Below the pieces are notes generated by a model, which was given only the letters and a program-made list of their open reading frames with translations, had not been told where the DNA came from and did not search any database. A stretch of DNA of 64,000 nt, from positions 263,724 to 327,723 of the forward strand of contig NZ_JBBIAB010000003.1 in assembly GCF_039634785.1 (NCBI RefSeq), in the 5' to 3' direction. Below are positions 1 to 8,489 of the stretch, in pieces (position 1 is the first letter of the stretch; each line of letters starts with the position of its first letter). Made by a program: the position numbers and the translations under genes. This DNA is from Tistrella mobilis. Lineage in GTDB: Bacteria; Pseudomonadota; Alphaproteobacteria; Tistrellales; Tistrellaceae.

Positions 1-82
1 CCAGAGGTCGCACCGGCTGGGCAGAGGCATCCCGGCCGGATATGATCCTGTCATCTCGGAAGTTATACGTCAGGATAAGACC

Positions 83-1690
83 ATGTCGAAGCGCCGGGTC
101 GTGATCGGGTTCGTGGGCACCACGCTGGATGTGGCGGCCGGCCCGCATCGCTGGAAGGCCTGGCGGCCGACAATCTCGCTGATCCAGCAGCCGGGGATCG
201 GCATCGACCGGCTGCATCTTCTGCACGGGGCCGGTGCCCGCAAACTGGTGGCGCGGCTTGTCGATGATATCCACCTGATCGCGCCCCGGGTGGAGGTGCG
301 CCCCGAAGAGGTCACGATCCGCGATCCCTGGGATTTCGAAGAGGTCTATGGCCTGCTGCATGATTTCGCGCGCAGCTTTCCCTTCGACACCGAGGCCGAG
401 GACTATCTGATCCACATGACGACCGGCACCCATGTGATGCAGATCTGCTGGTTCCTGCTGGTGGAAGCGCGCTACATCCCGGCACGGCTGATCCAGGTGT
501 CGCCGCCGCCGGCCAGGGAACGGCCGGGCGGTTTCGGCAGCCACACCATCATCGACATCGATCTGGCGCGCTATGACCGCATCGCCGGCCGCTTCGGGCA
601 GGAACGGCGCGAGCGTACCTCGTTCCTGAAAGCCGGGATCGACACCCGCAATCCCGGCTTCAACCGGCTGATCGAGCGCATCGAACGGGTGGCCCTGCAT
701 TCGACCGCGCCGATCCTGCTGACCGGCCCGACCGGCGCCGGCAAGACCGCCCTCGCCCGCCGGATCTTCGACCTGAAGAAGCAGCGCCGACAGGTCGATG
801 GCGCCTTCGTCGAGGTCAACTGCGCCACCCTGCGCGGTGACGGCGCCATGTCGGCCCTGTTCGGCCATGTCCGCGGCGCCTTCACGGGGGCGGTGGCCGA
901 ACGGGCCGGGCTGTTGCGCGCGGCCGATGGCGGGCTGCTGTTTCTGGACGAGATCGGCGAACTGGGGCTGGACGAACAGGCGATGATCCTGCGCGCGATC
1001 GAAGAGGGCCGATTTCTGCCGGTGGGTGCCGATCGCGACGCAGCGAGCCGGTTTCAGCTGATCGCCGGCACCAATCGCGACCTCGGCACCGCCGTGGCGG
1101 ACGGCCGGTTCCGCGAGGATCTGCTTGCCCGCATCGACCTCTGGAGCTTCGACCTGCCGGGGCTTGCCCGCCGGCCCGAAGACATCGACCCCAATCTCGA
1201 CGAGGAATTACGCCGTCATGGTGTCCGGGAAGGCCGCCAGGTCTCGTTCAGTCGCGAGGCCCGGCAGCGCTTCCTGGCCTTCGCCACCGGCCCAGGCGGG
1301 CTGTGGCCGGGGAATTTCCGCGACCTCGGCGCCGCAGTCACCCGGATGGCAACCCTCGCCCCCGGCGGGCGGATCACCGAAGAGGTGGTGGCGGAAGAGA
1401 TCGAGCGGCTGGAACGGGCCTGGCAGCGAAGGACTGCTTCGGCCCGGGAGGACCCGCTGCCCGGCCTGTTGGGCGAGACACGGCTGGCGGAGATCGACCC
1501 GTTTGACCGGGTCCAGCTGGCCGAGGTCGTGCGTGTCTGCCGCAGCACACCCAGCCTGAGCGCCGCCGGGCGGGCCCTGTTCGCAGCCTCGCGTGCCCGG
1601 AAAGCCGCGCCAAACGACGCCGACCGGCTGCGCAAATATCTGGCCCGGTTCGGGCTTGACTGGTCGATGATCAAGGCCAGCCCTGACTGA
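83..1690 (+). CDS. rtcR: RtcR, sigma-54-dependent activator of RNA repair genes
   Basis: The 535-residue protein has an N-terminal region (about 1-180) of the RtcR CARF-type sensor, followed by an AAA+ sigma-54 activator domain. Walker A GPTGAGKT lies at 215-222, the sigma-54 contact motif GAFTGA at 265-270 and Walker B LLFLDEIGEL at 285-294. The C-terminus is a short helix-turn-helix-like tail. In other bacteria RtcR switches on rtcBA after RNA damage, the CARF region sensing an RNA-derived ligand. Here no rtcB or rtcA is visible, but only 82 bases precede the gene, so they may lie just outside. The next gene on the same strand is an RlaP-type nucleotidyltransferase, which supports a repair role. 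Length and motifs are typical of the family. Confidence 0.93.
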   Translation: MSKRRVVIGFVGTTLDVAAGPHRWKAWRPTISLIQQPGIGIDRLHLLHGAGARKLVARLVDDIHLIAPRVEVRPEEVTIRDPWDFEEVYGLLHDFARSFPFDTEAEDYLIHMTTGTHVMQICWFLLVEARYIPARLIQVSPPPARERPGGFGSHTIIDIDLARYDRIAGRFGQERRERTSFLKAGIDTRNPGFNRLIERIERVALHSTAPILLTGPTGAGKTALARRIFDLKKQRRQVDGAFVEVNCATLRGDGAMSALFGHVRGAFTGAVAERAGLLRAADGGLLFLDEIGELGLDEQAMILRAIEEGRFLPVGADRDAASRFQLIAGTNRDLGTAVADGRFREDLLARIDLWSFDLPGLARRPEDIDPNLDEELRRHGVREGRQVSFSREARQRFLAFATGPGGLWPGNFRDLGAAVTRMATLAPGGRITEEVVAEEIERLERAWQRRTASAREDPLPGLLGETRLAEIDPFDRVQLAEVVRVCRSTPSLSAAGRALFAASRARKAAPNDADRLRKYLARFGLDWSMIKASPD

Positions 1691-1775
1691 CGGACATGTC
1701 CGGTCTCGCCCATCACGGCTGCTGATGGCATTCTGGTGGGCTTTATACCGCAGATGGATGGAGGGCCTGGTGACG

Positions 1776-2600
1776 ATGCTCCGTCGGATCGATCCGGGCA
1801 TGGACTCCGAGGTGGTGGCCCGGATCGACCGCCGCCTCGACGACCTCGAAGCCGCAGAGGACATGACCATCCTGCTGGCCGTTGAAAGCGGCAGCCGGGC
1901 CTGGGGCTTTCCCTCACCCGACAGCGATTATGACTGCCGGTTCGTCTATCTGCGTCACACGGATCGTTATCTCTCGCCCTGGCCGCCGCGCGATGTGATC
2001 GAGACCCCGGTCGAGGGCGTGTTCGACGTCAATGGCTGGGATCTGGCCAAGGCGCTGAAGCTGATGCTGAAGGGTAATGCCGTGATCCTGGAATGGCTGC
2101 GCTCCCCCATCGTCTATCGGGGAGATCAGGCCTTCCGGCAAGGCTTGCTCGACTTTGCCATGCGTCATGCCGATCGCGAACTGATCGCCCGCCATTATCT
2201 GCATCTGGGTGAACGCCAACGCATGACGTATTTCGGCGACGGGCAGTCCGTCCCACAGAAGAAGATCTTCTATGCGCTGCGGCCTGCGGCCGCCCTCAGA
2301 TGGCTGCGGCTGCATCCGGACGCAGGCATTCCACCGATGCATTTCCCGACGCTGATGGCGGAATGCGAGCCGCCTGCGGCCGTCGCGGCAATCGCCGAGG
2401 CACTGATGGCCCGTAAGGCGCGGACCCGAGAACTCGGCACCGAGCCGCTCGACCCGGTTCTGGCCACTTTCATCGACGACACCTTCGCCGAGGCCCGGGC
2501 GATCTTCATGACCGGCCGGGTACATCTGGGCGAGGCGGCGCGCGCCGAGGCGGAGACTTTCTTCCGCGACACCATCCGACGCCGCGACGCCCGCCGCTGA
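1776..2600 (+). CDS. RlaP-type nucleotidyltransferase of RNA repair operons
   Basis: This is a nucleotidyltransferase of the DNA polymerase beta superfamily, in the group named RlaP/YcgL that recurs beside rtcR and rtcB. The active-site pattern is visible near the N-terminus: a Gly-Ser pair (SGSRAWGF), then Asp-Ser-Asp-Tyr-Asp about ten residues later, which should bind two metal ions. It follows rtcR by 85 bases on the same strand. The reading frame is open back to an ATG at 1725. I prefer the ATG at 1776 because GGAGGG sits at 1760-1765 and the extra N-terminal residues do not look like the family. The substrate, presumably an RNA end, is not known from sequence. Confidence 0.85.
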   Translation: MLRRIDPGMDSEVVARIDRRLDDLEAAEDMTILLAVESGSRAWGFPSPDSDYDCRFVYLRHTDRYLSPWPPRDVIETPVEGVFDVNGWDLAKALKLMLKGNAVILEWLRSPIVYRGDQAFRQGLLDFAMRHADRELIARHYLHLGERQRMTYFGDGQSVPQKKIFYALRPAAALRWLRLHPDAGIPPMHFPTLMAECEPPAAVAAIAEALMARKARTRELGTEPLDPVLATFIDDTFAEARAIFMTGRVHLGEAARAEAETFFRDTIRRRDARR

Positions 2601-3050
2601 TCAGGCCGCGTCGGTCGCGCGGTCGAGGCCGAGCAGGCTGGCGATGTCGCAGCGCGGGCGGGTGAGGTCGGCCAGGGTGTAGCGGTCCATATGGGCATAG
2701 AAGGCTTCGGCCGCTTCGGCCAGCGCGCCGCGCAGCACGCAGGCGGGCAGGATGCGGCAATTGCCGTGGGTGTCGAAGCATTCGAGCAGGGCGCTGTCGC
2801 GCTCGGTTTCACGCAGGACCGCGCCGATGCGGATGTCTTCGGGCGCCTGCCCCAGGCGCAGTCCGCCGCCCTTGCCACGCACGGTTTCCAGATAGCCGAG
2901 CCGGCCCAGCTGGTGGACCACCTTCATCAGATGGTTGCGGGAAATGTCGTAGGCCTCGGCAATCTGGCCGATGGTGACCAGCCGGTCGGGGGCCACCGCC
3001 ACGAAGATCAGGCTGCGCAGGGCATAGTCGGAAAAGGTGGTCAGGCGCAT
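2601..3050 (-). CDS. nsrR: NsrR-like Rrf2 family nitric oxide sensor regulator
   Basis: A 149-residue Rrf2 protein with an N-terminal winged helix ([16 protein letters not shown] start, recognition region [12 protein letters not shown]) and three cysteines at 91, 98 and 104 in the spacing used by NsrR to hold an iron-sulfur cluster. NsrR represses nitric oxide detoxification genes until NO damages its cluster. No NO-detoxification gene is in this window, so targets must lie elsewhere. A dyad like the NsrR consensus lies just upstream at 3099-3121, suggesting autoregulation. IscR-like function is less likely, because the segment [10 protein letters not shown] matches NsrR better. The stop abuts the end of the convergent gene at 2600. 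Confidence 0.85.
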   Translation of the reverse strand: MRLTTFSDYALRSLIFVAVAPDRLVTIGQIAEAYDISRNHLMKVVHQLGRLGYLETVRGKGGGLRLGQAPEDIRIGAVLRETERDSALLECFDTHGNCRILPACVLRGALAEAAEAFYAHMDRYTLADLTRPRCDIASLLGLDRATDAA

Positions 3051-3098
3051 CGGCGTGCTCCGGTGGCGGCGGTGCCGGCCCCTCGGGAGCCGCTTTCT

Positions 3099-3121
3099 AA
3101 GATATATCCCGAATGCGTCTA
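3099..3121 (-). promoter_or_regulatory. Candidate NsrR operator upstream of nsrR
   Basis: This 23-base imperfect dyad begins AAGATATAT and ends GAATGCGTCTA. Position by position it agrees with the remembered NsrR consensus (AAGATGCAT half-sites around a short spacer) at about 15 of 23 bases. It lies 49 bases upstream of the nsrR start, where an autoregulatory site would be expected, and falls in an A+T-rich patch that could also hold the promoter. The match is by eye only. Confidence 0.4.
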
Positions 3122-3167
3122 TATGCCAGGGGCATCCGGCCCGGGGCGCCTCCCCCGGACAATAAGA

Positions 3168-3195
3168 CGCGGCGGCCGGTTGCCCGGCCGCCGCG
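3168..3195 (-). terminator. Intrinsic terminator after the ABC substrate-binding gene
   Basis: A perfect 12-bp inverted repeat (CGCGGCGGCCGG and its complement) with a 4-base loop lies 32 bases past the stop of the gene at 3228-4448. On the minus strand the stem is followed by TCTTATTG, a modest U-rich tail, as expected for a Rho-independent terminator. Confidence 0.7.
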
Positions 3196-3227
3196 CCTGT
3201 CGTCAGGTCTGTATCCCGAAGGATCGA

Positions 3228-4448
3228 TCAGAGCTTGGGCTCGACGATCTCGCGGGTCTCGACGGTGCCGTTCTTGAACTCGTAGATCGCGAAGGTGCCG
3301 GACACGTCGCCGGCGGCATCGAAATCGAGCGAGCCGGAAGCGCCGACATAGTCGATGTCCTTGCCTTCCTTGATCAGCTTCACCGCCTTTTCCCACTCAC
3401 CCGGCAGGATCTTCTCGCCGGGGGCGTTGGCGACCTCGCGGAGCGCATCGCGGATCTTGGTGCCGTCGGTGGAGCCGGCCTTCTCCATGGCCAGCGCCAG
3501 GACATAGACCGCGTCATAGGTGGTGTCGATATAGGGCTTGGGCGGCAGCTGCTTGAACTTCGCCTCGTAGGCGGTGCGGAACTTCGCCGCCGCCGGGCTG
3601 TCGGCCACGGCTTCCGGCGCGATGCCGACCGTGTCCTTCAGGTATTCCTCGCCGATCGCCTGCGACATTTCGGGCGCCTTCAGGCCGTCGGAGAAGACGA
3701 ACTTGGTGAACAGCCCCTCTTCCAGCGCCTGACGGACCACGGTGGTGCCGTTCTCAGGGTAGGCGATCAGGACCAGCGCCTCGGCACCGTCCTTGGCGGC
3801 ATTGGTCAGCTCACCACGATAGGAGGCGCTGCCCGGCTCGAAGGCGAGCGAGGCCGCAACCTTGCCGCCGCCCTTTTCGAAGGTCTTGGCGAATTCTTCC
3901 GCCAGGCCCTGGCCGTAGTCGTTGTTGATGTACATCACCGACACGGTCTTGTAGCCCTCGTTCGCGGCGAGCTGGCCCATCACCGTGCCCTGCAGCGCAT
4001 CCGACGGCACCGAGCGGAACAGGAAGTCCTTGTCGTCGAGCGAGGTGATCACCGGCGAGGTCGAAGCCGGCGAGATCTGCGGCACCATGCGTGCCGCCGA
4101 GACCGTGGTGGCGACCGGGATGGTCACGCCCGACGAGAGCGCGCCGACCATCGCGTTGACACCCGCCACCGAGACCAGACGCTGCGCCGCGTCCACGCCC
4201 GCCTGGGCGTTGGTCTGGGTGTCGGCCACTTCCAGGGCCAGCTTGCCGCCCAGCACGCCGCCCTGCGCGTTGATCTCTTCCATCGCAAGCTCGGAGCCGG
4301 TCACCGAGGCCACGCCATAGGCCTGAAGGTCGCCGGTCAGCGGCATCAGAGCACCGATCTTCGCTCCGGCGGCCCAGGCCGGCGCCGCAGCGACGATCAT
4401 CGAGGCGACAACGGCCGCAGTGGCGGTCCGGATCGGATTGAGCTTCAT
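3228..4448 (-). CDS. Branched-chain amino acid type ABC substrate-binding protein
   Basis: A periplasmic binding protein of the LivJ/LivK (Peripla_BP_6) family, 406 residues. The start at 4448 gives a clear Sec signal peptide (MKLNPIRTATAAVVASMIVA, cleavage after AAPAWA) and has GGGGAAG just upstream. The frame is open further upstream, but that extension has no signal-peptide character. The mature protein opens with the family pattern KIGALMPLTGDLQAYG, followed by ELAMEEINAQGG. No permease or ATPase gene adjoins it, so it probably feeds a transporter encoded elsewhere. Ligand cannot be told from sequence; branched-chain amino acids or other small organic acids are possible. Confidence 0.9.
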   Translation of the reverse strand: MKLNPIRTATAAVVASMIVAAAPAWAAGAKIGALMPLTGDLQAYGVASVTGSELAMEEINAQGGVLGGKLALEVADTQTNAQAGVDAAQRLVSVAGVNAMVGALSSGVTIPVATTVSAARMVPQISPASTSPVITSLDDKDFLFRSVPSDALQGTVMGQLAANEGYKTVSVMYINNDYGQGLAEEFAKTFEKGGGKVAASLAFEPGSASYRGELTNAAKDGAEALVLIAYPENGTTVVRQALEEGLFTKFVFSDGLKAPEMSQAIGEEYLKDTVGIAPEAVADSPAAAKFRTAYEAKFKQLPPKPYIDTTYDAVYVLALAMEKAGSTDGTKIRDALREVANAPGEKILPGEWEKAVKLIKEGKDIDYVGASGSLDFDAAGDVSGTFAIYEFKNGTVETREIVEPKL

Positions 4449-4961
4449 CGCTTCCCCATCTTTTTCTGGTTGCGATCCAACATCATGCGTCGACGACCCG
4501 GGTGCCGCGGCGTCCGGCGGGGGCCTTGGGCGGTCACCTTCGGCAACCGGCCGGCCCGGATCCGACCACCGCGAGCCGTCGTTCCGGAGCAGGAAAGCCC
4601 TGCGCCATCTCTCCCGCGCGGGCCGCCTGTCCCGGCCTCCCCGGGCTCGGGCTGGGGCCATTATGCACGGCTGAGCGCGGAACCAGAAGCGGGGAAACTC
4701 GCCTTACGCCTGATAGGAAAGCCATGCAGATCGCGCACGGGTCTGGTGCCATGCAGAAGCTGCATTGTTGCAGTGCGAAATGGACCCCTCCCGAAACCGA
4801 TCGATCAGGCGTATCTCTAGCTCATCGAAACGACACGATGCGCCGCCGCAGCTCAGGCGCCCCGACCGAGCCCCCCAAGCACGCAGCCCTGAAAGACCTT
4901 CAGGATGCGACCGGTCGAGCGGCCCGGCAGCGAAGACGGCGCAGCCCCTAGGAGACCTGTC
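4449..4961. other. Divergent intergenic region, 513 bases
   Basis: This stretch separates the minus-strand binding-protein gene from the plus-strand DUF1127 gene and should carry both promoters. No convincing sigma-70 or stress-sigma promoter was found. Two small structures are visible: a 10-bp inverted repeat, TACGCCTGAT at 4705-4714 with its complement at 4804-4813, and a 6-bp hairpin at 4888-4904 (CCTGAA/TTCAGG). Open frames here lack family resemblance and I do not call them genes. Confidence 0.5.
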
Positions 4962-5165
4962 ATGACCGCCTTCATCCCTGGCGTCATCTCGCTGAAGAAC
5001 GTTGTTGCCCGGATGATCCGGTGGCGCCTGGAGCGTCGGACCTATGCCGAGCTGAAGTCCCTCGACGACCGCATGCTGGCCGATATCGGCATCTCGCGCG
5101 GCGAGATCCGCTCGGTCGCGACCCATGGTCGCCAGGGTCACGAGGTTGCCGGCTACGGCGTGTGA
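4962..5165 (+). CDS. DUF1127 small basic protein (CcaF1-like)
   Basis: A 67-residue protein whose C-terminal half is a DUF1127 domain: RWRLERRTYAELKSLDDRML, then LADIGISRGEIRS. The start has GGAGA at 4951-4955, six bases upstream. DUF1127 proteins are abundant in alphaproteobacteria; the Rhodobacter sphaeroides member CcaF1 is an RNA-binding protein made from the same transcript as the CcsR small RNAs that follow it. Here too the gene is followed at once by a hairpin at 5176-5195 and then by an array of C-rich hairpins ending in an intrinsic terminator at 5529-5565. That shared layout is the main reason to think the function is similar. Confidence 0.88.
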   Translation: MTAFIPGVISLKNVVARMIRWRLERRTYAELKSLDDRMLADIGISRGEIRSVATHGRQGHEVAGYGV

Positions 5166-5175
5166 TCCAGCGAGC

Positions 5176-5528
5176 CCGGCTGTGGATATAGCCGGAGATC
5201 GCGCCTGAAACAAGCTTCGCATCTGGAACCGTCCTCCCCCGGATCCCGATGCGATAACTGAAGCGTTTCCCCCGCTTCAGCCTGCCCGGGCCGCTGCCGC
5301 CCTCCCTCGGCAACCGGCCCGACCCCAGCCCGGCGTCTGCTGCGCCTCCGCCTGCCCTCCCTCAGGCCCGAGTGCTGCGCGACGCCGACGGGACCGGTCG
5401 TTCCCCACTTGCGACCTGCCCCGCGATGCCTTGACGACGGTCCGGCCGCCCTCCCTCGGCCCCACCGTCCGCCCCTCTCCCCAAGGGGCCGCATCGCCGG
5501 GCCGCAAGACGGACCGGTCACCGCATCA
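5176..5528 (+). ncRNA. Hairpin array with anti-Shine-Dalgarno loops, CcsR/cuckoo-like sRNAs
   Basis: At least five stem-loops expose pyrimidine loops that could pair with ribosome-binding sites. They are: 5218-5253 (double stem, loop TCCTCCCC); 5258-5280 (8-bp stem, loop TTTCCCC); 5287-5321 (7+5 bp stem, loop CCCTCCCT); 5350-5367 (5-bp stem, loop CCCTCCCT); and 5436-5469 (6+5 bp stem, loop CCCTCCCT). A further 6-bp hairpin at 5471-5489 has loop CTCCCCA, and a plain hairpin lies at 5176-5195. The array follows a DUF1127 gene and stops at an intrinsic terminator. In Rhodobacter, CcsR RNAs have CCUCCUCCC loops and follow a DUF1127 gene on one transcript. Assignment to that family is inference from layout and loop sequence; exact RNA ends are unknown. 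Confidence 0.7.
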
Positions 5529-5565
5529 CGGCCCCGACGCTTCCCCCGTCGGGGCCGTTTTTTTT
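5529..5565 (+). terminator. Strong Rho-independent terminator
   Basis: A perfect 11-bp stem (CGGCCCCGACG and its complement) with an 8-base loop CTTCCCCC is followed directly by eight T residues. It is the strongest intrinsic terminator in the window and lies 363 bases past the DUF1127 stop, so it must end a transcript carrying the hairpin array. Its loop is itself C-rich like the others. Confidence 0.92.
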
Positions 5566-5705
5566 GCCCGCCCTTCCCCTCCTCTCCTCGCTTTCCGCAT
5601 CCCTGCCGATGGAACCCGATCGCCGCCCCTGAGGTTGGCATGTCACGGGATCCGTGTCGTTCCTGCGGCCGGCCCGTTGAGTGCACTTCAGGGATGGAGA
5701 GGGAC

Positions 5706-8489
5706 GTGTCGCGCCCGACGGACATCTCGCGCCGGGATTTTCTGCGCGCCGCCGCCGCTGCGGGGGTGACCGCATCGGTCATGCCGCTGGGCCAGGCCCT
5801 GGGGGCGATGATCCCCGAACGCAGCACCCGCCCGCCCGACTGGCTGGACGAGTCGGGGCGCATCCGCTTTCGCCATGACGGCATCCGCAAGGTGACCGGC
5901 GACAAGGTGTTCGCGGTCGACATCCGCGCCCGGGACATGCCCGGCTGGCCCAAGACCCAGGCCCATGCCTTCCTGCTGCGCGCAACCCAGGCCGACCGGG
6001 TGTTCGAGGGTGTCGACCTGTCGATGCTGCCGCCCGAACTTGCGCCCGACCGGCTGGTCACCGCGACCGAGCTTGCGGCCGACGGCGTGGCCATGCCCGA
6101 ACCCGATTTCTATGGCGACCTGCTGCTCAGATCCGGAGAGATACCGCCTCTGCTGGGCCAGCCGGTGGCGCTGCTGATCTATCACGACTATCCGCGCTTC
6201 CGCCGGGCGAAGCAGCTGCTGCAGTTCAACCAGGATGCCATCCGCTATGGCCGGGAGACGGGGGTGCAGGCCCGACCGCCCTATGGTCGCGCGCGCTTCG
6301 TGCGCATCGGCGGGGCCACCCCCTTCGCCCCCGACATCTATTCCCCCATGACCGGCACGGTGCTGCGCCCGCCCGCCGACAGCAACGACTGGCCGGCGGC
6401 CGATGCAGAGGGGGATGCGGCGGCGCGCGCCATGCATGCCGCAGAAGAGATCGCCCGCAGCCTGGAGAGCGCCGACCACGATCTTGCGGTCTTCCGGCGG
6501 GAATATCATTCGCCCTATGTCGACCCGGCGGCGCTGGAACCCGACAACGGCAATGCCTGGTACGACCCGGCCGCGGGGCGCCTGCATCTGGTGACCGGCA
6601 CCCAGTCGCCCTATACCAACGCCACCCATGTGATCGCCATGGTCCGGGCCAGCCGGTTCCGGCTGGACGAACTGCGCTTCAATGCCGGCTACACCGTCGG
6701 CTACGGCCAGAAGGAACATCATTCCCTGCCCTATTACGCGGCCATGGCCGCGCTTTACGCCGATGGCCGGCCGGTGCGGCTGGCGCTGAACCGGTGGGAG
6801 CATTTCCAGACCGCGATCAAGCGCCACCCCTTCCGGATCGATGCGGCGATCGCGGTCGACCGCCGGACGGGGCAGTTCCATACGCTGCGCATGGATCTGC
6901 TGGGCGATGGCGGCGGGCGGATGAATTTCAGCCCCTCGGTGGGCGAGGTCGCGGCAAGTGCGGCGCAGTCGATCTACTATTTTCCGCAAAGCGACCTGTC
7001 GGTGCGGGTGGAGGCGTCGCGCGCCCCGACCGCCGGGTCGATGCGCGGCTATGGCACGCTGCAATCGATGAGCGCGACCGAGATGCTGGTCGACGAGATC
7101 GCAGACGAGCTGGGGCTGGACGCCATCGAACTGCGCCGGCGCAACCTGCTGACCGCGGGCATGAAGAACACCCAGGGCGCCGTGCCGGCCGGGCTGCTCA
7201 GGGCAGGCGAACTGCTGGAGGCCGCCGCCCGCCACCCGCTCTGGACCGAACGGCACGAGCGCAAGCGGCTGCACGACCAGGACCATCCCGGTCATCACTA
7301 CGGGGTGGGCTTCGCCGCGGTGCAGAAGGATTACGGCACCGGCGCCGAGGCGGCGATCGCCCGGGTGGCGCTGGGCGCCGACGGCCATATCCATCTTCGC
7401 CATGTCTGCAACGAGATCGGCAACGGGTCGACCTCGTCGCAGATGCTGGTGGTGGCGGACTGGCTGGGCCGGCCGGCCCATGATGCCGAATTTGCGGTGA
7501 CCGACTGGCCGGAACTGCCGCTTACCTCGAATGACGAGCCCTATACCATGTCGCAGGCGGCGCAGGATCAGGCGGCGCGCGATCCCCATTGGGTACCGCG
7601 GATCACCTCGCCGCGCAGCGCCTCCAACTCGGCCTATTACCTGTCGCATGCAACGCGGGAGGCGGCGCGGATCCTGTTCGAACGCGGGCTGTGGCCGGCG
7701 GCGCTGTCGATCTGGCGCGAGGGCATCGGCGGCGGCCAGGCGGCCCCGCTCGCGATCCGGCGCGAGGAGGCGGTCTGGCGCGACGGGTTGCTGGTCGCGG
7801 CCTCGCTGGAGCCGCTGCCGCTGGCCAGGCTGGCGGCCCGCGCCCATCAGATGGGGCTGGTGACCGGCGTCGTGGTCCATACCTTCAACCGCTGGTCCTG
7901 GACCGAGGCGGAGTTCGAGCTGGAGGACGGCACCCACCGCTGGCCGATCGATGCGCTGGCGCTACGCCGGGGCGATGGCGGCTATGACTTCCAGCCCCGC
8001 CGGCGGGTCTTCTACCCGCCCGTCCAGCGCAACAATGCCGCCGTGGTCTATTACGCGCCGGTCGCAACCCTGGTCGAGCTGTCGGTGAACGGGGGTTCGG
8101 GCGAGGTCCGGCTGCTGTCGCACCACTCGTGGATGGAATGCGGCAACATGATCGTGCCCGAGCTGGTCTCGGGCCAGCTGCAGGGCGGCATCGCCATGGG
8201 CATCGGCCATGCCCTGTTCGAGGAATTGCCGCTGTATGAGGACGGGCCGGGCAACGGTACCTGGAACTTCAACCGCTACCGCCTGCCACGTGCATCGGAT
8301 GTCGCGGTCTGGTCGCAGACCGGCCAGGTGCTGCCGCCGCTTTCGCCCACCGATCCGCCCAAGGGCATCGCCGAGGTGACCATGATCCCGATCGTGGCGG
8401 CGCTCGCCAACGGCATCGCCCATGCGATCGGCCACCGCTTCCGCGACCTGCCGATCCGCCCCGAAAAGATCAGGGAGGTGCTGCTGTGA
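5706..8489 (+). CDS. Molybdopterin-binding subunit of an exported xanthine/aldehyde oxidase family enzyme
   Basis: This is the large subunit of a molybdenum hydroxylase. It begins with a Tat export signal (SRRDFLRAAAAAG) and continues with the xanthine dehydrogenase family Mo-binding domains, including the GSMRGYGTLQSM segment and a C-terminal KGIAEVTMIP segment. I start at GTG 5706 because GGAG lies six bases upstream; ATG at 5694 or 5640 (GAGG five bases upstream) are in-frame alternatives. It overlaps the 2Fe-2S subunit by four bases, and a tri-haem cytochrome c follows, so electrons probably pass Mo centre, 2Fe-2S, haem. No FAD subunit is encoded. Similar trios oxidise aldehydes, isoquinoline or nicotinate; the substrate here is unknown. 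Confidence 0.87.
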   Translation: MSRPTDISRRDFLRAAAAAGVTASVMPLGQALGAMIPERSTRPPDWLDESGRIRFRHDGIRKVTGDKVFAVDIRARDMPGWPKTQAHAFLLRATQADRVFEGVDLSMLPPELAPDRLVTATELAADGVAMPEPDFYGDLLLRSGEIPPLLGQPVALLIYHDYPRFRRAKQLLQFNQDAIRYGRETGVQARPPYGRARFVRIGGATPFAPDIYSPMTGTVLRPPADSNDWPAADAEGDAAARAMHAAEEIARSLESADHDLAVFRREYHSPYVDPAALEPDNGNAWYDPAAGRLHLVTGTQSPYTNATHVIAMVRASRFRLDELRFNAGYTVGYGQKEHHSLPYYAAMAALYADGRPVRLALNRWEHFQTAIKRHPFRIDAAIAVDRRTGQFHTLRMDLLGDGGGRMNFSPSVGEVAASAAQSIYYFPQSDLSVRVEASRAPTAGSMRGYGTLQSMSATEMLVDEIADELGLDAIELRRRNLLTAGMKNTQGAVPAGLLRAGELLEAAARHPLWTERHERKRLHDQDHPGHHYGVGFAAVQKDYGTGAEAAIARVALGADGHIHLRHVCNEIGNGSTSSQMLVVADWLGRPAHDAEFAVTDWPELPLTSNDEPYTMSQAAQDQAARDPHWVPRITSPRSASNSAYYLSHATREAARILFERGLWPAALSIWREGIGGGQAAPLAIRREEAVWRDGLLVAASLEPLPLARLAARAHQMGLVTGVVVHTFNRWSWTEAEFELEDGTHRWPIDALALRRGDGGYDFQPRRRVFYPPVQRNNAAVVYYAPVATLVELSVNGGSGEVRLLSHHSWMECGNMIVPELVSGQLQGGIAMGIGHALFEELPLYEDGPGNGTWNFNRYRLPRASDVAVWSQTGQVLPPLSPTDPPKGIAEVTMIPIVAALANGIAHAIGHRFRDLPIRPEKIREVLL

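Noticed and set aside
1726-1741. Possible sigma-54 promoter (TGGCA...GGGC) between rtcR and the nucleotidyltransferase
   Set aside because: The GG and GC elements are 11 bases apart instead of 10 and the -12 box is poor, so it is not called.
2691-4820. Very long plus-strand open frame of 709 codons
   Set aside because: It lies antisense to nsrR and the binding-protein gene, has no family likeness and reflects high-GC codon bias.
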